Assembly (NCBI GenBank): GCA_964565705.1
Contig: CAZMGD010000003.1
Coordinates: forward strand, 17,018 to 81,017
Direction of reading: 5' to 3'
Source: CAZMGD01 sp964565705
Lineage (GTDB): Bacteria; Actinomycetota; Acidimicrobiia; Acidimicrobiales; Ilumatobacteraceae
DNA length: 64,000 nucleotides
The stretch's first letter is position 1; every line of letters starts with the position of its first letter. The position numbers and the translations under genes were made by a program. Below, in pieces: positions 59,094 to 64,000 of the stretch. A model generated the notes under the pieces. It had not been told where the DNA came from. It made no database searches and saw only the letters and a list, made by a program, of their open reading frames with translations.

Positions 59094-59113
59094 CAATCCG
59101 CTGATGCGGTCGA

Positions 59114-60055
59114 TCAGCTGCGCGGGGCGAGCGCGCGGCGCAACACGTCGAGCTGCTCGGCGGCCGCCCGCTTCGACACCTCGGCCGTCGGAACGACGGC
59201 CGAGCCGTGGAACGTGCCCGGGTAGGAGTGCAGCTCGACCTTGACGCCGGCGGCGAGCATCCGGGCCGCGTAGACGATCCCCTCGTCGCGCAGCGGGTCG
59301 AACTCCATCGTCGACACGTAGGCGGGGGGCAGGCCGGCGAGGTCGGCGGCGCGCGCCGGCGCGGCGTAGATCGGGATCTCGGTCGGCGACGGGTCGCCGA
59401 GGTAGTAGCGCCAGCTCATGACCGCGTTGGGACGGTTCCACATCGGCGTGTCGACGAACGCCTGCATGCTCGCCGTCTCCAGCCGGTCGTCGAGCTCGGG
59501 GATCCCGAGGAACTGGAAGCAGATCTTCGGGCCGCCGTGGTCGCGGGCGAACAGCGCCAGACCGGCGGCCAGGCCACCGCCGGCGGACTGGCCGTAGACG
59601 GCGATCCGGTCGGTGTCGACGCCGAGCTCGTCCGCGTTGGCGGCCAGCCAGGTGAGGGCGGCGTAGCAGTCGTGCAAGCCGGCGGGGTACGGGTGCTCGG
59701 GCGCGAGGCGGTACTCGACGCTGACGACGACTGCCGACACCTCGCGCGCCAGCTGCACCGAGCTCTGTTGCTCGCCGTCCACGCTGCCCATCACGAACCC
59801 GCCGCCGTGGATGTGCAGGATCGCCGGGAGCACACCCTCGACGCCCGAGGGGCGGAACACGCGCACGGCGACATCCGGGTCCTCCTCGTATGCCGGCACC
59901 TCGCGGTCGGCGATCTCGACGCCGGCCGCGTCGAGCTCCGGTGCGTTGGCCATGAACGCGGCGATCCACGCGCGAGCCGCGTCGATGTCGTCGAGGGTGG
60001 TGGACGGCAGCTGCGGCACGATCACCGCGAGCTCTGGGTCGAAGTCGTACGCCAT
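59114..60055 (-). CDS. Alpha/beta hydrolase, hormone-sensitive-lipase family esterase
   Basis: 313 residues. Oxyanion HGGGFVMGS, nucleophile GQSAGGG, acid EFDPLRDEG and final FHGSA His give the HSL-family triad. It has no signal peptide, so an intracellular esterase of short acyl esters is likely. It follows the sulfatase gene on the same strand and is separated from it by the third REP-like palindrome, so it may be a separate unit. Located next to S5 but in the same direction and downstream of it, it is not part of the S5 transcript, which reads leftwards away from it. Confidence 0.88.
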   Translation of the reverse strand: MAYDFDPELAVIVPQLPSTTLDDIDAARAWIAAFMANAPELDAAGVEIADREVPAYEEDPDVAVRVFRPSGVEGVLPAILHIHGGGFVMGSVDGEQQSSVQLAREVSAVVVSVEYRLAPEHPYPAGLHDCYAALTWLAANADELGVDTDRIAVYGQSAGGGLAAGLALFARDHGGPKICFQFLGIPELDDRLETASMQAFVDTPMWNRPNAVMSWRYYLGDPSPTEIPIYAAPARAADLAGLPPAYVSTMEFDPLRDEGIVYAARMLAAGVKVELHSYPGTFHGSAVVPTAEVSKRAAAEQLDVLRRALAPRS

Positions 60056-60085
60056 GCCCGGACCGTACCGCTCCCCGCGCCGGGA

Positions 60086-60131
60086 TCTTGCGGTCGAAAC
60101 GAGCCCGAACCGGGCGCGATCCGACCGCAGG
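60086..60131. repeat. REP-like palindrome, copy 3
   Basis: The outer stem is TGCGGTCG (60089-60096) with CGACCGCA (60122-60129), extended by a T-G wobble and one C-G pair. Inner GCCCG/CGGGC (60103-60107 with 60111-60115) around AAC. Right arm identical over 25 bases to copy 1 (3041-3065), 57 kb away. Left arm has diverged. Confidence 0.75.
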
Positions 60132-60176
60132 TTCGAGCGACGACGGTCCGGGCGCGGCCAAACGTCGACGGCGGGT

Positions 60177-62501
60177 TCACTCGTACTTGGCGGCCATCTG
60201 CTTCAGGAAGCCGACGAAGTTGGCCGGCGCGTCCGGCGCCCAGGCGCCGGGCTCGTAGCGGACGCTGCGCAGCCGGCCGGTGAACGGGAAGTGGCGGTCG
60301 CGCTCGTAGCGGTCCCACCAGACCGGCGAGCCTCGGTCGGCGCCGATCGCGATGCCGGTGAACGGCGAGATCGGCCACAGCATCCGCAGGTCGAGGCCTT
60401 CGATCGTCGGTGTGCCGTCGACCGACACGGTGACGGACCACCGCCCGCCGCCGGGCGCGCCGAGCGTGAGCACGATCGAGTGGCGGCCGGCGGGCAGCCT
60501 GCCGGCGTCGGTCACCGTCGTCGTGCCGATGCCGTCGTTGTGCACCAGCCAGAGGCGCTCGCCGTCGACCTCCAACGCGTACCCGCCGCCCTGATCGCCG
60601 TGCGACACCAGCACGCCGCGGTCGCCGATCTCCAGCTCGAGGTCGACGGTGATGTCCGTGGTGCGGTGCCAGACGAGCACACCGCTGCGGATCCGCTCCA
60701 GCGTCGGTGTACCCGGGTGGATGGTGACCGGTTCGTGGAACACCGCGTCGTGCGGGGGGCGGACCAGCCAACGCCAACCAGAACCCTCGTCCATCGGGTA
60801 GACGAAGTTGGCGATTGCGGCCTCGTGGAACGCGGCGGCGAGAGCGGCGACGCGATCGGGATCCTTCCCGGCGAGGTCGGTGGTCTCGGTGGGGTCGGTC
60901 GTGAGGTCGTACAGCTCCCACTCGTCGTCGCTGAACCGCGCCGCGCCGCGGCGGGCGGTCACCGCCTCCCACCCGTCGCGGTAGATGCCGCGGTTGCCCT
61001 CCAGCTCGTAGTACTGCTCGGCGCGCACCTCGCCGTGGTGGGGATCGGCCAGCACACCGCCGAGATCGACGCCGTGCATCGGCCGCCGATCGGCCAGCGG
61101 TTCGACCCCGGCCAGGCGCAGCACGGTCGGCAGCACGTCGATGCAGTGTCCGTACTGGTCGCGGTACCCGGTGCCGAGCGCGCCCTCATCGCTGCCCTTC
61201 GGCCAGTGCCAGATGCACGGCACCTGGTGACCGCCGGCGTGGGTGTTGCGCTTGTAGAGGCGGAACGGCGTGTTCGACGCCATCGCCCAGCCTCGCGGGT
61301 AGTGCGTCATCGTGCGCGGCGTGCCGATGTCGTCGAGGCGGGCGAGGTCGGCGGCGACGTTGCCCTGCGACATGCCCGCCAGCGGGCGGAGGTGGTTGTA
61401 GTAGTCGGTCGTGCCGGTCGCCTCGCCCTCCCGGCTCGCCCCGTTGTCGGACAGGAACACGACGATCGTGTTGTCCCACTGGCCCGTCTCTTCGAGCGCG
61501 TCGCGGAGGCGGCCGACGCTCTGGTCGATCTCGTCGATCATCGCCGCGTACACCGCCATGTAGCGGGCGAACACCGTGCGCTCGTCGTCGCTCAGCTCGT
61601 CCCACGGCTCCACGTCGTCGTTGCGCTCGCTGTTGCGCGGCGGCAGCACCGTCCCCGCCCCGATCACGCCGAGATCGAGCTGCCGGGCGTGGCGTCGGGC
61701 CCGGATCTCGTCCCATCCGGCGTGGTACGCATCGCGGTAGCGCTCGATGTCGACGTCCTTGGCCATCAGCGGGGCGTGGGCCGCCGGGTGGGCCAGGTAC
61801 AGGAAGAACGGCTGGCCGGGCTTGCTCGCCGCCCGTTCCCGGATGACCTTGATCGACCACTCCGTCAGCGCGTCGGTGAGGAAGAAGTCGTCCGGGTAGG
61901 TGTCGGGGTCGAGGCAGTGGTTGTCCTCGACCAGGCGGTGCGGCTGGTGGAGGTTGGTGAAGGCCTCGAGGATCCCGTAGAAGCGGTCGAAGCCGCGCTG
62001 GAGCGGCCACGAGTGCTGCGGGCCGGCCGCGCTCATGTCGCTGTCGCGGCACAGGTGCCACTTGCCGGCCATGATCGTCGCGTAGCCGTTGGCGCGCAGC
62101 ACTTCGGCGGCGGTGGCGACGTCCGTCGCGATCTCGGCCCGATAGCCGGGGAAGCCGGGGTCGTCCTGGGCGATGTGGCCCATGCCGGCGGCATGGCAGT
62201 TGAGCCCGGTCAGCAGGCTGGCCCGCGTCGGCGAGCACATCGGGTTGACGTGGAAGTTGGTGAACGCCACCCCGTCCGTCGCGAGCCGGTCGAGGTTCGG
62301 CGTGCGGATCTCCGAGCCGAAGCACCCGATGTCGCTGAAGCCGACGTCGTCGACGAGCACGAACACGATGTTCGGCGCGCCTGGCGGCGCCGTCGCCGGC
62401 TCCGGCCACCACGGCTCGCTGTTCACCATCGTCCGCCGCACCACCCCCTCGAACCCCGGATAGTCGGCGATCGGCTGAGCGGTTGACGACCCTTCGTTCA
62501 C
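60177..62501 (-). CDS. Sulfatase (arylsulfatase family)
   Basis: 774 residues from GTG 62501; ATG near 62427 (MVNSEPWW) is possible. PNIVFVLVDDVGFSDIGCFG (Asp51, Asp52 metal ligands), CSPTRASLLTG with Cys89 as the residue converted to formylglycine, GKWHL, and SDNGASREG. A 200-residue C-terminal part with VTIHPGTPTLE and GRWSVTVSVDG looks like a beta-sandwich add-on. No signal peptide, so cytoplasmic hydrolysis of sulfate esters. A formylglycine-generating enzyme is needed and is not in the window. It may cleave sulfated aromatics or steroids (inference). Confidence 0.9.
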   Translation of the reverse strand: MNEGSSTAQPIADYPGFEGVVRRTMVNSEPWWPEPATAPPGAPNIVFVLVDDVGFSDIGCFGSEIRTPNLDRLATDGVAFTNFHVNPMCSPTRASLLTGLNCHAAGMGHIAQDDPGFPGYRAEIATDVATAAEVLRANGYATIMAGKWHLCRDSDMSAAGPQHSWPLQRGFDRFYGILEAFTNLHQPHRLVEDNHCLDPDTYPDDFFLTDALTEWSIKVIRERAASKPGQPFFLYLAHPAAHAPLMAKDVDIERYRDAYHAGWDEIRARRHARQLDLGVIGAGTVLPPRNSERNDDVEPWDELSDDERTVFARYMAVYAAMIDEIDQSVGRLRDALEETGQWDNTIVVFLSDNGASREGEATGTTDYYNHLRPLAGMSQGNVAADLARLDDIGTPRTMTHYPRGWAMASNTPFRLYKRNTHAGGHQVPCIWHWPKGSDEGALGTGYRDQYGHCIDVLPTVLRLAGVEPLADRRPMHGVDLGGVLADPHHGEVRAEQYYELEGNRGIYRDGWEAVTARRGAARFSDDEWELYDLTTDPTETTDLAGKDPDRVAALAAAFHEAAIANFVYPMDEGSGWRWLVRPPHDAVFHEPVTIHPGTPTLERIRSGVLVWHRTTDITVDLELEIGDRGVLVSHGDQGGGYALEVDGERLWLVHNDGIGTTTVTDAGRLPAGRHSIVLTLGAPGGGRWSVTVSVDGTPTIEGLDLRMLWPISPFTGIAIGADRGSPVWWDRYERDRHFPFTGRLRSVRYEPGAWAPDAPANFVGFLKQMAAKYE

Positions 62502-62527
62502 GGCGAGGCACCTTACGCAACCCCATT

Positions 62528-62577
62528 GTTCTCGGGAGCAGATCGGGCGCTCAAGCGCCCGATCTGCTCCCGAGAAC
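62528..62577. terminator. Perfect 23-bp inverted repeat, candidate terminator
   Basis: Arms 62528-62550 and 62555-62577 are perfectly complementary, loop TCAA. It stands between the end of the epoxide-hydrolase-like gene and the start of the sulfatase gene, both read leftwards. The long stem without poly-U may stop transcription or stabilise mRNA 3' ends, or be a relic of a mobile palindrome. Confidence 0.75.
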
Positions 62578-62587
62578 GAAGGACTTG

Positions 62588-62974
62588 TCAGCCGACGGAG
62601 ATCTGGTTGGTGAAGGTGGCGAGGTCGAAGTAGTCGCGCCAGAGCGTGATCTTGCCGTCGTCGCCGACGACGAAGAAGCCGGCGACGGGCAGCTCGACCC
62701 AGGTGTCGCCGCGGCGGAAGCGGTCGGTGCGCTCGTTGGCGACGGTGTCGCCGGCGGCGAGCTGGCGGTGGACGACGAACTCCATCTCCTCGACGCCACT
62801 CGACATCATCGCGAACACGGCCTTGACGCCGTCGGGGCCGGTGCTCTTGCCGGCGGGCACGTTGTCGTACTCGATGTCGTCGGCGACCAGCTCGCATGCG
62901 CCCTCGACGTCGACGACGATGCGGCGCAGGAACTCGTTGACGATCTCTTCAGCAGATGCGGACATGGCCGCCAT
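62588..62974 (-). CDS. Limonene-1,2-epoxide hydrolase family (NTF2-like)
   Basis: 128 residues from ATG 62974 (or 62965). SASAEEIVNEFLRRIVVDVEGACELVADDIEYDNVPAGKSTGPDGV, LPVAGFFVVGDDGKITLWRDYFDLATFTNQI. The LWRDYFD strand with Arg-Asp pair is typical of limonene epoxide hydrolase-like proteins, in which Asp-Arg-Asp activates water. It is coupled to the IpdF-like SDR, 11 nt upstream. Opens an epoxide, or is a related isomerase. Confidence 0.83.
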   Translation of the reverse strand: MAAMSASAEEIVNEFLRRIVVDVEGACELVADDIEYDNVPAGKSTGPDGVKAVFAMMSSGVEEMEFVVHRQLAAGDTVANERTDRFRRGDTWVELPVAGFFVVGDDGKITLWRDYFDLATFTNQISVG

Positions 62975-62985
62975 TGTGAGCAGGG

Positions 62986-63756
62986 TCAGGCGTGCTGCGA
63001 CGACACGGAGATCACCTCGCCGGTCATGTATGACGAGTAGTCGCTGGCGAGGAAGACCATGACGTTGGCGATCTCCCAGGGCTCGGCGTAGCGGCCGAAC
63101 GCCTCGCGCTGGGTCAACTCGGCGAGGAGCTCGTCGGTCGTCGCCTTGGCCAGGTTGGCGTGCATCGCGAGGGAGGGTGACACGGCGTTGATCCGCACGC
63201 CCCGCTTGGCCGCCTCGATCGCGCTGCAGCGGGTGAACGCCATCACGCCTGCCTTGGCCGCCGCATAGTGGGCCTGCCCCTCCTGGGCCCGCCAGCCGAG
63301 CACCGATGCGTTGTTGACGATCACGCCGAGGCCGCGCGAGTACATGTGATTGAGCACGGCGCGAGTCACGCGGAACGTGCCGTTGAGGGTGACGTCGAGC
63401 ACGATGTTCCACTGGTCGTCGGTCATCTCGTGCACCAGCGCAGTGCCGCCGAGACCGGCGTTGTTGATCAGCACGTCGATGCCCCCGAGCTCGTCGGCGG
63501 CCGCCGCGATCAGCGCCTGCACCGACGCTTCGTTCGTCACGTCGCACGGGATGCCGACGACGCCCAGCTCGCCCGCGGTCTCGCCGAGCCGGCGCTCGTG
63601 CTTGTCGCTGATCACCACGCGGGCGCCCTCCTCCAGGCACTTGCGTGCGGCGGCGGACCCGATCCCGGTGCCCGCGGCGGCGGTGATCAACACCCCCTTC
63701 CCCTCGAGCAGGCCGTGGCCGGACACGTACGGGGGAGGAGCAGGAAGTTCAGGCAT
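62986..63756 (-). CDS. SDR, IpdF-like (steroid C/D-ring hydroxyindane-propionyl-CoA dehydrogenase)
   Basis: 256 residues. LLEGKGVLITAAAGTGIGSAAARKCLEEGARVVISDKHERRLGE (cofactor), NNAGLGGTALVHEMTDDQW, VIVNNASVLGWRAQEGQAHYAAAKAGVMAFTRCSAIEAAKRGVRINAVSPSLA, and FLASDYSSYMTGEVISVSSQH. The TAAAGTGIGSA, VLGWRAQ and SSYxTGEVISVS segments match IpdF (Rv3559c of M. tuberculosis) as remembered. IpdF oxidises the 5-hydroxyl of the HIP-CoA side ring in steroid degradation. Other genes of that route (ipdAB, ipdC, echA20) are absent, so it may serve a related bicyclic substrate. It is the first of a two-gene operon with the epoxide hydrolase. Confidence 0.84.
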   Translation of the reverse strand: MPELPAPPPYVSGHGLLEGKGVLITAAAGTGIGSAAARKCLEEGARVVISDKHERRLGETAGELGVVGIPCDVTNEASVQALIAAAADELGGIDVLINNAGLGGTALVHEMTDDQWNIVLDVTLNGTFRVTRAVLNHMYSRGLGVIVNNASVLGWRAQEGQAHYAAAKAGVMAFTRCSAIEAAKRGVRINAVSPSLAMHANLAKATTDELLAELTQREAFGRYAEPWEIANVMVFLASDYSSYMTGEVISVSSQHA

Positions 63757-63817
63757 CGACGGCAGTCAAGCAAAGCAGCCGCGTCCTGCGCCAACGCTGG
63801 TGTGGTGGACTGGTGAC

Positions 63818-64000
63818 ATGGACGTCGCTGCACTGCTGCTCGAGCTCTACGGCCGGATCCACCCGCTCGCCGCGGAGGCGGTCGCCGACCTCGATGCCGA
63901 CCAACTCGCCGAGTCGCCGTCCCCCGGCGCCAACACGATCGGCTGGTTGGTCTGGCACCTCGCGCGGGTGCAGGACCACCACGTTTCCGAGCTCCTCGAC
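63818..64000 (+). CDS. DinB-superfamily/DUF664-like protein, N-terminal fragment
   Basis: ATG 63818 opens a frame to the window end (61 residues). MDVAALLLELYGRIHPLAAE, then NTIGWLVWHLARVQDHHVSELLD with two His in the helix typical of DinB/DUF664 and mycothiol-dependent four-helix-bundle proteins. Metal-binding transferase of low-molecular-weight thiols is the usual guess; the rest is outside. Divergent from the IpdF-like SDR with 61 nt between. Confidence 0.75.
   Translation, partial: MDVAALLLELYGRIHPLAAEAVADLDADQLAESPSPGANTIGWLVWHLARVQDHHVSELLD

Noticed and set aside
59811..62486. 891-codon frame opposite the sulfatase
   Set aside because: Same shadow effect; the minus-strand frame contains CSPTR and the metal site.
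1..64000. tRNA, rRNA, CRISPR arrays, transposases, ring-hydroxylating Rieske dioxygenase
   Set aside because: Looked for by motif and repeat pattern on both strands and not found; a covariance-model search was not possible, so small RNAs could be missed.

Overview
The window reads as high-GC actinobacterial chromosome. Frequent GTG starts, stop/start overlaps of the ATGA, GTGA and TGATG type, F420-type luciferase-like oxidoreductases, many paired acyl-CoA dehydrogenases, an encapsulin, and DUF35-thiolase and FadA6/IpdF-like proteins together suggest an Actinomycetota lineage with steroid- or isoprenoid-type catabolism. An Acidimicrobiia-like organism is my inference, not something the sequence proves. 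No rRNA, tRNA or CRISPR array was seen.

Layout. (1) 1-188: the 3' end of an encapsulin shell gene with a basic C-terminal tail. (2) 246-28312: a CoA-thioester/beta-oxidation region with enoyl-CoA hydratases, an old-yellow-enzyme-type reductase, an amidohydrolase, two LLM oxidoreductases, a TetR regulator, SDRs, two acyl-CoA dehydrogenase pairs, an acyl-CoA ligase, a Zn-ADH, a DUF35/lipid-transfer-thiolase pair, a FadA6-like thiolase and an epoxide-hydrolase-like protein. Housekeeping genes are interspersed (Uma2, gamma-glutamyltransferase, SSB-like, D-Ala-D-Ala carboxypeptidase, HtrA-like protease). Six copies of a 17-bp palindrome, TCTGACG-N3-CGTCAGA, precede the catabolic operons and the tetR gene, which marks a TetR-type regulon. 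(3) 28301-43316 and 47325-59096: a second catabolic block. It encodes a KstD-like flavoprotein, a MarR regulator, two unrelated extradiol ring-cleavage dioxygenases (LigB type and VOC type), ACMSD-type amidohydrolases, a P450, an F420-type oxidoreductase, a fused indolepyruvate:ferredoxin oxidoreductase, an HsaA-like flavin monooxygenase, a NahE/PhdJ-like hydratase-aldolase, a CoxL-type molybdoenzyme subunit, SnoaL-like proteins and a Liv-type ABC importer. Five promoters here share the arrangement ATCAA-N4-TTGACA, in which an inverted repeat (TCAA-N4-TTGA) overlaps a -35 hexamer, so all arms appear to form one regulon. (4) 43323-47244: an island between the two arms without these sites, holding an ECF sigma/YCII pair, a decayed VapBC module, an intact MazEF and a DUF222-HNH protein. 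(5) 59114-64000: an HSL-family esterase, an arylsulfatase, a limonene-epoxide-hydrolase-like protein, an IpdF-like SDR and the start of a DinB/DUF664 gene.

Working model (inference). Block 3 imports a compound with at least one ring that can become aromatic. It dehydrogenates and hydroxylates the compound (KstD-like, P450, HsaA-like), cleaves catecholic rings by two separate extradiol enzymes, splits a side product with the hydratase-aldolase to give pyruvate and an aldehyde, and passes 2-oxoacid/acyl-CoA products to beta-oxidation enzymes such as those of block 2. The substrate cannot be named from sequence alone. Palindromic REP-like elements (three copies) and a perfect 23-bp inverted repeat lie in intergenic spaces.
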